A stretch of 64,000 bases of DNA from Onthophagus taurus. Lineage: Eukaryota; Arthropoda; Insecta; Coleoptera; Scarabaeidae. Both the position numbers and the translations under genes were made by a program. The stretch spans positions 2,859,501-2,923,500 of the forward strand of contig NC_091966.1 of assembly GCF_036711975.1 (NCBI RefSeq), written 5' to 3'. Below, one piece after another: positions 37,601 to 47,485 of the stretch. The notes beneath the pieces are model-generated. The model made no database searches and was not told where the DNA came from. It saw nothing but the letters and a program-made list of their open reading frames with translations. Position 1 is the stretch's first letter, and each line of letters starts with the position of its first letter.

Positions 37601-39656
37601 TTCTTCCATTCTTTGGAAGTATTCATTAAATTTTTTTATTTTTCTCCTGGCAACTCTCACGACATCTCCGAATCCACAAAATTCTCTTACAATTTTGTTC
37701 CTAACTCTATCTCTTCTTGTCTTTTCCACTATTGTTCTTAAAGTACTCATCTCAGTTGGTTCGCATCGCAGCCATATATCTTGACCATTAGGTTCGTGTA
37801 TGGAGAGATAATAATCAAATAAGCGAACTAAACAGAAGGATGATACTCGCATGAGCAGCCTACAGGAAACTTTGGACATCTTCATGAGCGATATTCCTGT
37901 ATATTTGAAAAGAAATCAATGCGTGCTTCCTCCTTTGGTTATGACATACGGTTCTGAAACTTTAACATTAACGGTGGCCATTACTAGGAGGCTCAAAGTA
38001 ACGCAAAGAAAGATGGAGAGGTCGATGCTGGGTGTAACCCTGAGGGACCACATACGAAATGAAGACCTACGAAGAAGAACTGGCGTAAATGATGCGATCA
38101 ACATTGTGGCAAAGCTCAACTGGAACTGGGCGGATCATCGTTGCAACCTGATTATAATACGTCTTCAATCGTTGACAATTCCTCGTCTTCAACGCCCATT
38201 TCATCATGTTCCTCTAAATTTTTGTCCGAATCTGTTATATTTTTACTTGTATCAGTTTTATATGTACTGTTTGGGTATTTACCCTGGACCGGGGTAATTA
38301 CCTGGTTTTCGACAATACCTTAGACTTTTTCGGTTTATACATATTACCTTGTCTTTTTAAAAAAGCGACTAATTGAGTATACTTGCTAATGTCATCATTC
38401 TTTTTCATAGACATTACTACTCGTAACATCGAATAAAAAGCCCAAAGACTTGACGATTTATACTTTTTCGACGTATTTACGAAGTACGCCAGTAAAACTT
38501 ACTCACTTGTTTCTTTTTTTACACCCTTCTGATTACATCACTGAATAAAGCACTCGTAAGTTTGTTCATATTTTTTTTTTTGCGACTTTTCTGGTAATGA
38601 TGAATTCGTTGCGGCTTCCTCCACGTCAGAAGGATAGCTTTCTGAGCCGCTCATTTTTTCTTTGACCAAATTGATACAAATGAAAAAATTAAAAGATTGT
38701 TTACAACAAAAGACTGGTTGTCCTTGTATGGTATAGACTCTACGGTCCTTGAGGACGTGTGACTACACGACTCGGTCTACGACCTCGTTGTGCAATTCTC
38801 CACACTCGTCCAGTAATTATGTTTCTAGCCCACTTGTAATATAAATAACTATTACTCTAGCAAAATGTGTGTTTTAACTTTTTTATTAAAAATAACGTAA
38901 TACTCATTAATACGTATCTGATGTCATAAAATTTATGACCCGCGCCCGCTCGTGCTATAAAATCGAGCGCGCATGATCGATGGTTAAAAAAAATAATTTC
39001 TAGTTATTCATCACATTGGTGTAACGAGCACTTCATCCATATTAAAGCAATGAGAAAAGTGCGCGAGGTAAGACAACAATTAAAAGACATCCTCATTCAA
39101 CAAAAATTAGAAATAACTTCATGCGGAACCGATTGGGACATAATAAGAAAATGTATTTGTTCAGGTACAAAATTAAACCCCCCTTAAATACTAGCTACAT
39201 AATTAAAATAATTTATTTACAGCTTATTTCCACCAAGCAGCTCGTTTAAAAGGAATAGGAGAATACGTAAATTGTCGAACAGGAATGCCGTGTCATCTCC
39301 ATCCAACATCGGCGTTATTCGGTTTAGGAAACACCCCCGATTACGTCGTGTACCACGAATTAGTGATGACAGCTCGAGAATACATGCAATGCGTCACTTC
39401 CGTTGATGGTCATTGGTTGGCCGAGTTAGGACCAATGTTTTTCTCGGTTAAAGAAACTGGTAAATCGGGGAGGGCCAAAAAGAAACAAGCAGCTGAACAT
39501 CTACAAGAGATGGAAAATCAAATGCAAGTTGCCCAAGAAGAGATGAAAGCGAGGAAAGAGGCGGCGGAAAAGCGGGAAGCCGCGTTAAATAAAGGACAAG
39601 AAATTATTTCTGCTGGGGCTACACCCAGAAGAACTCCCGCTAGATTTGGGTTATAA
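25651..39656 (+). CDS. DHX38: DEAH-box pre-mRNA splicing helicase Prp16/DHX38, C-terminal 549 residues in five exons (5' exons absent)
   Basis: Coding exons: 25651-25914, 31619-31867, 31922-32463, 39004-39164 and 39223-39656, all bounded by GT/AG with compatible phases (0, 0, 2, 1). The joined frame is uninterrupted and ends in RRTPARFGL, the same C-terminus as the animal Prp16/DHX38 proteins. The enzyme is an ATP-dependent RNA helicase that remodels the spliceosome before the second splicing step, in the nucleus. Visible parts: helicase motif III (SAT in VTSATMD), motif IV region, motif V ([13 protein letters not shown]), motif VI ([12 protein letters not shown]), winged-helix/HA2 region and OB-fold C-terminus with a charged coiled-coil-like tail. 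Motif I (GxGKT) and the DEAH box should lie in preceding exons, which I could not find in the 25.6 kb to the left. Two introns are very short (54 and 58 bp); two are 5.7 and 6.5 kb and full of transposons. No damage to the frame, so it is probably functional. Confidence 0.93.
26690..27362 (+). pseudogene. Decayed transposase-like gene (SQNRN...GHTHMEAD type)
   Basis: Broken plus-strand frames give, in order, [20 protein letters not shown] near 26730, then [19 protein letters not shown] near 27020-27080, [17 protein letters not shown] near 27135-27175 and [17 protein letters not shown] near 27235-27290. This order and spacing match a protein type that recurs in insect genomes as multi-copy, transposon-like genes with acidic residues in a DDE-like layout. 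Recognition is from memory of the pattern; I cannot name the superfamily. Confidence 0.5.
27784..28967. mobile_element. Foldback element with about 265-bp terminal inverted repeats
   Basis: Left arm 27784 to about 28050 begins TAAGACATTATATGGACAC; right arm about 28707-28967 ends GTTCATATAATGTCTTA. The 650-bp centre has two direct copies of CCATTTTGGCTCGAAAA (about 28260 and 28455). The 84-codon ORF at 28180-28434 is not convincing as a gene. Confidence 0.8.
29661..29989. mobile_element. About 330-bp MITE, absent from the paired copy
   Basis: Ends are TATCAATTTATATTGTCAAT and, inverted, ATTGACAATATATATTGATT. The interior repeats ATTGTCAAT/ATTGACAAT. The homologous segment at about 30780-30800 has no insert, giving an approximate empty site. 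Confidence 0.65.
30074..30704. repeat. CTAG-rich palindromic repeat, cluster 4
   Basis: Three full cores at about 30170-30205, 30293-30330 and 30413-30450, spaced 119-124 bp, so locally tandem, then a region with TATTTTTATTGAACTAAAACT boundary sequence and a half core at about 30685-30704. Confidence 0.85.
32744..33149. mobile_element. About 405-bp Tc1/mariner-type MITE
   Basis: Left end GGGTGTTTTTTAAGCC and right end GGCTTAAAAAAACACCCTC are inverted matches, followed inward by GATAGAACT / AGTTCTATC, with TA on both sides. The minus-strand ORFs of 88 and 153 codons across it are not supported as genes. Confidence 0.7.
33370..33397. repeat. Half-copy fragment of the CTAG palindrome family
   Basis: TTGAATGTTTCTAGTTCTAG followed by GTGTAATGTTA, adjoining the putative Harbinger left end. 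Confidence 0.6.
33705..33712. repeat. 8-bp target site duplication of the hAT (left)
   Basis: CTGTAGAA, identical to 35622-35629. Confidence 0.9.
33713..35621 (-). mobile_element. hAT transposon, 1,909 bp, with TIRs and perfect 8-bp TSD
   Basis: Begins CAGTGTTTTTCAACCTGTGG and ends GGTTGAAAAACACTG, inverted repeats of hAT type, flanked by CTGTAGAA on both sides. It carries a frameshifted ZBED5-like transposase and lies in the MADF ORF of a Harbinger. Shorter than expected for this family because the N-terminal coding part is missing. Confidence 0.95.
33888..35430 (-). pseudogene. hAT transposase, ZBED5/FAM200-like, one frameshift, lacking the BED finger
   Basis: Frame 1 runs 35430-34447 (327 codons), frame 2 34496-33888 (202 codons); homology passes from one to the other near 34497, so a single indel separates them. 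Seen in order: [18 protein letters not shown], the RNase H-fold segment with FDESTD (first catalytic acid), [16 protein letters not shown], the [14 protein letters not shown] block, and the C-terminal hATC dimerisation region ([20 protein letters not shown]). Related proteins usually begin with a BED zinc finger of about 100-150 residues; only about 190 bp separates this ATG from the TIR, so it has been lost. It once cut and moved hAT elements; as it stands it is not functional. Confidence 0.9.
35622..35629. repeat. 8-bp target site duplication of the hAT (right)
   Basis: CTGTAGAA, identical to 33705-33712. Confidence 0.9.
35853..36360 (-). pseudogene. Harbinger (HARBI1-like) DDE transposase remnant
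   Basis: The open part (36242-35853) starts [20 protein letters not shown], then [16 protein letters not shown] and [20 protein letters not shown], the conserved first half of a PIF/Harbinger nuclease. Upstream, to about 36360, another frame reads [18 protein letters not shown], also typical, joined by a frameshift. The first catalytic Asp of the usual VDGKH motif reads Asn (VNGKH). After FGGTHLDN the sequence jumps to an unrelated-looking tail, so the region with the catalytic Glu is missing. Confidence 0.8.
36475..36845 (+). pseudogene. LINE reverse transcriptase fragment, RTE-like
   Basis: Encodes [18 protein letters not shown] followed by [11 protein letters not shown] (RT motif B region), then after a frameshift [13 protein letters not shown] with the catalytic YADD box (about 36728-36765). 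It stops abruptly near 36845. Its C-terminal part seems to be at 37855-38130. Confidence 0.75.
36845..37260 (-). pseudogene. LINE endonuclease-RT linker fragment (opposite orientation)
   Basis: Minus strand reads [15 protein letters not shown], then [26 protein letters not shown] and [20 protein letters not shown], the usual stretch just before the LINE polymerase. It lies between the two plus-strand pieces, so one LINE copy interrupted another. Confidence 0.65.
37517..37790 (-). pseudogene. LINE C-terminal fragment (minus strand)
   Basis: The minus-strand frame reads [20 protein letters not shown] and [11 protein letters not shown], the basic C-terminal region seen in many insect LINE ORF2 proteins. 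It ends in the arginine-rich [16 protein letters not shown] stretch. Fragment only. Confidence 0.6.
37855..38130 (+). pseudogene. LINE C-terminal fragment (plus strand), probably the continuation of 36475-36845
   Basis: Frame encodes [39 protein letters not shown] and [17 protein letters not shown], the conserved RTE-type ORF end. The remaining codons to 38297 are not LINE-like. Confidence 0.75.
38135..38660 (-). pseudogene. Crypton-like (tyrosine recombinase) fragment
   Basis: Minus strand, with breaks: [17 protein letters not shown] near 38655, [20 protein letters not shown] near 38440-38500, then [19 protein letters not shown] and [18 protein letters not shown] near 38330-38410. This arrangement (acidic start, core-binding-like helices, YKPKKSKV) matches insect multicopy proteins related to Crypton-type recombinases, as I remember the pattern. 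A separate acidic tail ([14 protein letters not shown]) lies at about 38150-38250. The catalytic domain is not seen. Confidence 0.45.
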
Positions 39657-39695
39657 AAAATTTTAAAATTTAGTTTTAATTATTTGTTTTTAATT

Positions 39696-39701
39696 AATAA
39701 A
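39696..39701 (+). terminator. Polyadenylation signal of DHX38
   Basis: AATAAA 40 bp after the stop codon at 39656. Confidence 0.75.
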
Positions 39702-39743
39702 GATTAACTCACATAAATTAATAATCACAAAAATTTCTTTCCC

Positions 39744-39856
39744 ACGTCATTTTATTACGTCAAAATTTAATATGTCAAAAATTACACTGTCAAGTGTCAC
39801 AATTTTCGGAAGTCGATGTTCTTCCATCGATGTTGTTTTTTAATAAGAGATGACGT
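39744..39856. promoter_or_regulatory. Cluster of TGACGT/ACGTCA motifs upstream of the small three-exon gene
   Basis: ACGTCA at 39744-39749 and 39757-39762 and TGACGT at 39851-39856, between the DHX38 polyadenylation signal and the next ATG at 39891. These are cores of CREB/ATF-type sites. Function is inferred from position only. Confidence 0.35.
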
Positions 39857-39890
39857 ATCCGCGCCAGCCTTTGATTCGCCAAGATCTGCA

Positions 39891-40414
39891 ATGAGTAAAT
39901 CATCGATATCGTGCGTGGATGTACACGAATTTCTCGACAAAGAAGTGGTTTTTATTAAAAAAGGTCCCGCGGTATGGTACGATCCTGAAGACGAACAAAG
40001 TAGTTGTGAGGAAGAATCTACTTGGCATGTTATCGCGAGTGGATCCTCCACGAATAAAAATGATAATAGGATATCTTCGGGATCGTGTTGTACGCGTAGT
40101 AGCAGTACTGAAGATCCCAATAAAATCCCCGCCGTAGAAAAAGGAAAACGGTGTTTATCGCATAAAAATAGTAAGAAATTGATTGGTTTTATTTGAGAAG
40201 TGTGATTTATTTTTTTCGGTTTAGAATCGTCGACGTATTTGTTTACACCTCCACAAACAGTTTCAGCGTGTTCAATCGGTAAATTTGTTTAGTTTTTGTT
40301 ATAAATAGAGAGTATTTTATTTTTGTAGCAACTAGCAGGATTTTGGATTGGGTGATGACTTGCTGTTGGAAGTGTTCTCCGGGATGCCAACAATTGCCTG
40401 CATTGAATGTTTGA
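39891..40414 (+). CDS. Small three-exon gene, 139 aa, unrecognised
   Basis: Exons 39891-40170, 40225-40278 and 40329-40414. Introns of 54 and 50 bp have GTAAGA/TTTAG and GTAAAT/TGTAG ends, and phases fit (1, 1), giving one open frame to TGA at 40412-40414. Without splicing the first exon would run on to a stop at 40194, so the gene looks single-exon at first sight. The protein begins MSKSSISCVDVHEFLDKEV, has an acidic stretch (WYDPEDEQSSCEEE) and a serine-rich middle, and ends in a short cysteine/tryptophan-rich tail (MTCCWKCSPGCQQLP). No signal peptide or membrane segment. I do not recognise the family. It starts 235 bp after the DHX38 stop, same strand. The upstream in-frame extension to 39816 lacks support. 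AATAAA follows at 40626. Confidence 0.6.
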
Positions 40415-40625
40415 ATTAATTTTATCACTTTTTATATTTTATAGTCAAGAATTATAATTTTTGTTAATTTAAGTCAATGTAGTTTGTGCTATAATTTAAT
40501 TGGAGATCACTATTAATATGTAACACACCACAAAGTGTACTTAAATCCTCGTTTTATAACAATTTCAATTCGTTTAATTGCTTCGTCAACATCAGTTGTG
40601 TAATATTTTAAATTAGTTAGATCAT

Positions 40626-40631
40626 AATAAA
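40626..40631 (+). terminator. Candidate polyadenylation signal of the three-exon gene
   Basis: AATAAA 212 bp after the stop; no closer one was found. Confidence 0.4.
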
Positions 40632-40879
40632 ATTATCGAATTAATTATCCAAAAAAAATCAAGGTGAACGAGCGTTTATTACATAAATATTGTTTATGTA
40701 AAACAACATTCTTACAAGTTACAATCGCGGGATTCGTATGTTGTTGGATTTATCAATGCTCTATCTGTCTTTTGTACTGTTCTTCTAACTGAATTTCCAA
40801 GGAGAAACGTCTTTTTCTAATAAAATTAATAGATAAGTTCAAAACTTTAAAAGTACAAGAAGGAGAAGACTTAATACAT

Positions 40880-41000
40880 TTATGTTAGTAGGTTATTTTG
40901 AAGAGGCGAAACTTTGGAAATGATGTGCAAGCATAAAAGAACAAGTAAGAGAAACTCTGCCTACTGGAAATTTTGTACTTAGTAGATGGTGCTCAAACAG
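40880..41000 (+). pseudogene. Possible BEL/Pao reverse transcriptase scrap
   Basis: Reads LVGYFEEAKLWK, stop, then IKEQVRETLPTGNFVLSRWC, similar in layout to the Pao RT segment after the YVDD box (helix, then GGFxLxKWxSN). Short and broken. Confidence 0.35.
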
Positions 41001-41189
41001 GAATAATGCTAACACAACAAAAATGCATTCAGACATTTAAATCAATGAACTGAAAATGAAAGGAGTATTAAAAAAAATTAATGAAAAAGTCATTCTTACT
41101 AAACAATAGTCTCCAAGCGTTATACTAAGTGTGGAAGTTTAAAAGTGATAATAAATATTGCCAATCGCTAGTTATACATTTTTTCTACC

Positions 41190-41400
41190 TGCCTAACAAT
41201 TTGTGAATGCTAACAAGAAAAGTGTTGCTCTTTTGAGACAAACCAGCCGTTTTCATCCATTTTTGTGGAATAAGTGGTTACTGAACAGAGCCAGACAAAG
41301 ATAAGTAGTATTTCCCAACTAGACACTTCATCTCTTTCCTTGACCAGTTGTGCTGTGTGTGATGGTGCATTATCATGAAGAAAAACACTTTGTGTAGACT
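41190..41400 (-). pseudogene. Mariner-like transposase scrap
   Basis: The minus strand reads SVFLHDNAPSHTAQLVKE, matching the HDNAxxHTA block with the second catalytic Asp of mariner transposases, then WEILLIFVW where mariners have the proline-rich WEVLPHPPYS region. Degenerate. Confidence 0.5.
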
Positions 41401-41428
41401 TTTTTGTTATTTTGGTCGTTTTTTTTTT

Positions 41429-41641
41429 GGCCGGATATTAAAAACCTATTACTTAGTACTCCACCATTCACAGGAATTAGTATCACTTTTAGGTGTTGGG
41501 CACTGTAGATAATAATCAAGTTCAACCCCAATAGGACTTATTTCATTAAATACAACTTTATTTATCATTAGCATTTATCATTGTAACAGTTGTTGCTGTT
41601 TCGTCTAGTTTCCTTCTCTTCGTACAGAACTGTTGCTGTCA
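41429..41641 (-). repeat. Inverted copy of the sequence at 52168-52395 (left edge of satellite array 1)
   Basis: Shared landmarks in opposite orientation: CCTATTACTTAGTACTCCAC, AATCAAGTTCAACCCCAATA, GTTTCGTCTAGTTTCCTTCT. This copy has a small deletion relative to the other. See the partner for its coding remnant. Confidence 0.85.
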
Positions 41642-41649
41642 TCACTTTC

Positions 41650-44600
41650 GATTATTAATTAAAGTATCCTCTTTTTAATACAAAAAGCTGTTTTGAAAAA
41701 TCACTTTCAGTTCTTGAGAAATAAATTTTTGAAATGGTCGACAATTTTTACGAATTTTGCAATTTTCGCCGATTAAGTTTTAAAAATTCGTATAAAATCC
41801 AGTTCTTGGAATATGAGTATGAAAATTTCCCAAAGTGTTAATAAAAATGTCCTCTTTCCAATGAACCAACACGTTTTAAAAAATAACTTTTAGTTTTTGA
41901 AAAAACAATATTTGAAGTTTTGATAAAATTTTCGATGTTACAATTTTCATCGATAATTTTCAAAACTTGCTATAAAATTAATTTCTTGAAGGATCCTTGT
42001 GGAAATATCACCGATTATTAATTAAAGTATCCTCTTTTTAATGCAACAAGCCGTTTTGAAAAATCGCTTTCAGTTCTTGAGAAATAAATTTTTGAAATGA
42101 TCGACAATTGTTTCGAATTTTGCAATTTTCGCCAATTAAGTTATAAAAATTCGTATAAAATCCAATTCTTGGAATATGAGTATGAAACTTTCCCAAAGTG
42201 GTAATAAAAATGTCCTCTTTCCAATGAACCAACACGTTTTAAAAAATAACTTTTAGTTTTTGAGAAAACAATATTTGAAGTTTTGATAAAATTTTCGATG
42301 TTGCAATTTTCATCGATAATTTTCAAAACTTGCTATAAAATTCATTTCTTGAAGGATCCTTGTGGAAATATCACCAATTATTAATTAAAGTATCTTCTTT
42401 TTAATGCAACAAGCCGTTTTGAAAAATCACTTTCTGTTCTTGAGAAATAAATGTTTGAAATGATCGACAATTGTTTCGAATTTTGCAATTTTCGCCAATT
42501 AAGTTATAAAAATTCGTATAAAATCCAATTCTTGGAATAGGAGTATGAAACTTTCCCAAAGTGTTAATAAGAGTGTTCTCTTTCCAATGAACCAACATGT
42601 TTTGAGAAATAACTTTTAGTTTTTGAGAAAACAATATTTGAAGTTTTGATAAAATTTTCGATGTTGCAATTTTCATCGATAATTTTCAAAACTTGCTATA
42701 AAATTAATTTCTTGAAGGATCCTTGTGGAAATATCACCAATTATTAATTAAAGTATCCTCTTTTTAATGCAACAAGCCGTTTTGAAAAATCACTTTCAGT
42801 TCTTGAGAAATAAATTTTTGAAATGATCGACTATTTTTTCGAATTTTGCAATTTTCGCCAATTAAGTTATAAAAATTCGTATAAAATCCAATTCTTGGAA
42901 TATGAGTATGAAACTTTCCCAATGTGTTAATAAAAATGACCTCTTTCCAATGAACCAACACGTTTTAAAAATAACTTTTAGTTTTTGAGAAAACAATATT
43001 TGAAGTTTTGATAAAATTTTCGATGTTGCACATTTCATCGATAATTTTCAAAACTTGCTATAAAATTAATTTCTTGAAGGATCCTTGTGGAAGTATCACC
43101 AATTATTAATTAAAGTATCCTCTTTTTAATGCAACAAGCCGTTTTGAAAAATCACATTTAGTTCTTGAGAAATAAATTTTTGAAATGATCGACAATTTTT
43201 TCGAATTTTGCAATTTTCGCCAATTAAGTTTTAAAAATTCGTATAAAATTCACTTCTTGGAATATGAATATGAAAATTTCCCAAAGTGTTAATAAAAGTG
43301 TCCTCTTTCCAATGAACCAACCTGTTTTGAAAAATAACTTTTAGTTTTTGAGAAAACAATATTTGAAATTTTGATAAAATTTTCGATGTTGCAATTTTCA
43401 TCGATAATTTTCAAAATTCGCTATATAATTAATTTCTTGAAGGATCCTTGTGGAAATATCACCAATTATCAATTAAAGTATCCTCTTTATAATGCAACAA
43501 GCCGTTTTGAAAAATCACTTTCAGTTCTTGAGAAATAAATTTTTGAAATGATCAACAATTTTTTCGAATTTTGCAATTTTCGGCGATTAAGTTATAAAAA
43601 TTCGTATAAAATCCAATTCTTGGAATATGAGTATGAAACTTTCCCAAAGTGTTAATAAAAATGTCCTCTTTCCAATGAACCAACACGTTTTAAAAAATAA
43701 CTTTTAGTTTTTGAGAAAACAATATTTGAAGTTTTGATAAAATTTTCGATGTTGCAATTTTCATCGATAATTTTCAAAACTTGCTATAAAATGAATTTCT
43801 TGAAGGATTCTTGTGAAAATATCACCGATTATTAATTAAAGTATCCTCTTTTTAATGCAACAAGCCGTTTTGAAAAATCACTTTCAGTTCTTGAGAAATA
43901 AATTTTTGAAATGATCGACAATTGTTTCGTATTTTGCAATTTTCGCCAATTAAGTTATAAAAATTCGTATAAAATCCAATTCTTGGAATATGAGTATGAA
44001 ACTTTCCCAAAGTGTTAATAAGAGTGTTCTCTTTCCAATGAACCAACACGTTTTGAGAAATAACTTTTAGTTTTTGAGAAAACAATATTTGAAGTTTTGA
44101 TAAAATTTTCGATGTTGCAATTTTCATCGATAATTTTCAAAACTTGCTATAAAATTAATTTCTTGAAGGATCCTTGTGGAAATATCACCAATTATTAATT
44201 AAAGTATCCTCTTTTTAATGCAACAAGCCGTTTTGAAAAATCGCTTTCAGTTCTTGAGAAATAAATTTTTGAAATGATCGATAATTTTTTCGAATTTTGC
44301 AATTTTCGCCGATTAAGTTATAAAAATTCGTATATAATCCAGTCCTTGGAATATGAGTATGAAAATTTCTCAAAGTGTTAATAGAAATGTCCTCTTTCCA
44401 ATGAACCAACACGTTTTAAAAAATAACTTTTAGTTTTTGAGAAAACAATATTTGAAGTTTTGATAAAATTTTCGAAGTTGCAATTTTTATCGATAATTTT
44501 CAAAACTTGCTATAAAATTAATTTCTTGAAGGATCCTTGTGGAAATATCACCAATTATTAATTAAAGTATCCTCTTTTTAATGCAACAAGCCGTTTTGAA

Positions 44601-46445
44601 AAATCACTTTCAGTTCTTGAGAAATAAATTTTTGAAATGATCGACAATTTTTTCGAATTTTGCAATTTTCGCCAATTAAGTTATAAAAATTCGTATAAAA
44701 TCCAATTCTTGGAATATGAGTATGAAACTTTCCCAAAGTGTTAATAAGAGTGTTCTCTTTCCAATGAACCAACACGTTTTGAGAAATAACTTTTAGTTTT
44801 TGAGAAAACAATATTTGAAGTTTTGATAAAATTTTCGATGTTGCAATTTTCATCGATAATTTTCAAAACTTGCTATAAAATTAATTTCTTGAAGGATCCT
44901 TGTGGAAATATCACCAATTATTAATTAAAGTATCCTCTTTTTAATGCAACAAGCCGTTTTGAAAAATCGCTTTCAGTTCTTGAGAAATAAATTTTTGAAA
45001 TGATCGATAATTTTTTCGAATTTTGCAATTTTCGCCGATTAAGTTATAAAAATTCGTATATAATCCAGTCCTTGGAATATGAGTATGAAAATTTCTCAAA
45101 GTGTTAATAGAAATGTCCTCTTTCCAATGAACCAACACGTTTTAAAAAATAACTTTTAGTTTTTGAGAAAACAATATTTGAAGTTTTGATAAAATTTTCG
45201 AAGTTGCAATTTTTATCGATAATTTTCAAAACTTGCTATAAAATTAATTTCTTGAAGGATCCTTGTGGAAATATCACCAATTATTAATTAAAGTATCCTC
45301 TTTTTAATGCAACAAGCCGTTTTGAAAAATCACTTTCAGTTCTTGAGAAATAAATTTTTGAAATGATCGACAATTTTTTCGAATTTTGCAATTTTCGCCA
45401 ATTAAGTTATAAAAATTCGTATAAAATCCAATTCTTGGAATATGAGTATGAAACTTTCCCAAAGTGTTAATAAGAGTGTTCTCTTTCCAATGAACCAACA
45501 CGTTTTGAGAAATAACTTTTAGTTTTTGAGAAAACAATATTTGAAGTTTTGATAAAATTTTCGATGTTGCAATTTTCATCGATAATTTTCAAAACTTGCT
45601 ATAAAATTAATTTCTTGAAGGATCCTTGTGGAAATATCACCAATTATTAATTAAAGTATCCTCTTTTTAATGCAACAAGCCGTTTTGAAAAATCGCTTTC
45701 AGTTCTTGAGAAATAAATTTTTGAAATGATCGATAATTTTTTCGAATTTTGCAATTTTCGCCGATTAAGTTATAAAAATTCGTATATAATCCAGTCCTTG
45801 GAATATGAGTATGAAAATTTCTCAAAGTGTTAATAGAAATGTCCTCTTTCCAATGAACCAACACGTTTTAAAAAATAACTTTTAGTTTTTGAGAAAACAA
45901 TATTTGAAGTTTTGATAAAATTTTCGAAGTTGCAATTTTTATCGATAATTTTCAAAACTTGCTATAAAATTAATTTCTTGAAGGATCCTTGTGGAAATAT
46001 CACCAATTATTAATTAAAGTATCCTCTTTTTAATGCAACAAGCCGTTTTGAAAAATCACTTTCAGTTCTTGAGAAATAAATTTTTGAAATGATCGACAAT
46101 TTTTTCGAATTTTGCAATTTTCGCCAATTAAGTTATAAAAATTCGTATAAAATCCAATTCTTGGAATATGAGTATGAAATTTTCCCAAAGTGTTGATAAA
46201 AATGTCCTCTTTCCAATGAACCAACACGTTTTAAAAAATAACTTTTAGTTTTTGAGAAAACAATATTTGAAGTTTTGATAAAATTTTCGATGTTGTAATT
46301 TTCATCGATAATTTTCAAAATTCGCTATAAAATTAATTTTTTGAAGGATCCTTGTGGAAATATCACCAATTATTAATTAAAGTATTCCCTTTTTAATGCA
46401 AAAAGTCGTTTTGAAAAATCACTTTTAGTTTTTGAGAAATAAACA
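41650..46445. repeat. Satellite array 1: 363-bp monomer, about 13 copies
   Basis: Landmarks such as ATGCAACAAGCCGTTTTGAA recur every 363 bp (42038, 42401, 42764 and so on). Each monomer comprises two diverged halves of about 181 bp, one with AAGTATCCTCTTTTTAATGC, the other with AATGTCCTCTTTCCAATGAA. A GGATCC site is present in most copies. From about 43850 on, a 726-bp two-monomer unit is repeated, with copies at 44215, 44941 and 45667 encoding identical translations. Minus-strand ORFs of 61-91 codons exist because 363 is divisible by 3; they are not genes. Confidence 0.97.
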
Positions 46446-47485
46446 CGTTTTCCCACAAAACAGATAGTATTTCTAATTTGGACTTGCGATTACAAATTAT
46501 TACGATTAACCGAAGGAAAACTCTAGCTTTAAGTGGTTAAACAATGAACCTCGGCTTAATTTATTAAAAGATCTACAACTTTATCTGCGATATCATAGCA
46601 AGTTTGAGAGGTTGATATATTTTTAATTACTGAATTAATCAGAAGATCTATAAGTTACTTTGATATGTATTTTTTGTGCTGAAATATTTGGGCTAATAAG
46701 AAATATAAATCGATGTGTTTTAACTCATGACGATATCTCAAAGTGTTTTTAAATTAGATAGAAGAGGGATAACTTTTGACCCGGACTGTATATTATTATT
46801 TTACCTATATATAAATACCTATATATATATTTTACACAATAAAATAAAGACGCGACGTCTAGTCGATAGATCGATGTCTTCTAAATCGATTTTTGCCACC
46901 GACATTAAGGTTTATCTGTTTTAACAGCCTTGACATTAGTAATAAATTTTGCATTCAAATGCATCAATTTTCCATCAGAAAATAAGTACAATAAAAAATA
47001 AACCTCAGTTATTATACAGTCAGTTATACATCAGTTATAACACAAAAAAAAGTTAACTTCTCTTCTTATTTTTTATGTCTCTTAGTTATGAATAAAACAT
47101 TACCATCCATTGTAATTATTGCAATTACGTTACAATATTAACTGGAGTTGAAACTTCTTATTGGCAATAACTTACCGTTAGTGAATGTATGTTTCTATGA
47201 TATTAGAAAACTCAACAATGTCAAGTACATTTAAAGGGCAAGAGTGAAATTAAAAGAGATAAAAATTTAAATCGACTATTTTTTTATTTTTGCTACATAA
47301 ACGATTTACATCTAACGTAACACAACCTTAATATCACCGCGTTTACCTTATAACGAACTAAAAAAAATCGGTCTTGAGCAAAAACATAATTTCAGCGTAC
47401 TACTTTTCGGAACGATTACTAACTATTTAAGAGTTGCATAAGAATTTTTCCTTAATTCTAACAGTAATTAAAAAAATTTCTATTT
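46446..47485. other. AT-rich sequence between satellite array 1 and the yellow-family gene
   Basis: No gene seen. The right part is the 3' region of the yellow-family gene, with AATAAA on the minus strand at 47283-47288. Confidence 0.6.
47283..47288 (-). terminator. Polyadenylation signal of the yellow-family gene
   Basis: AATAAA on the minus strand, about 200 bp after the stop codon. Confidence 0.5.

Larger units (their letters stand above)
32464..39003 (+). other. 6.5-kb DHX38 intron carrying nested transposons
   Basis: From GTAAGTATT to AATTTCTAG. Contents in order: a Tc1-type MITE, a Harbinger element with a nested hAT, LINE fragments in both orientations, and a Crypton-like fragment. 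38660-39003 holds nothing recognised. Confidence 0.85.

Noticed and set aside
39797..40120. 107-codon minus-strand ORF
   Set aside because: Antisense shadow of the first exon of the three-exon gene, which has supporting splice structure.
42038..46318. Series of 61-91-codon minus-strand ORFs (and 60-codon plus-strand ORFs at 61.7-62.2 kb)
   Set aside because: They repeat with the satellite period, which is a multiple of three, and vary as the satellite does. No domain or start context; by-products of the array.
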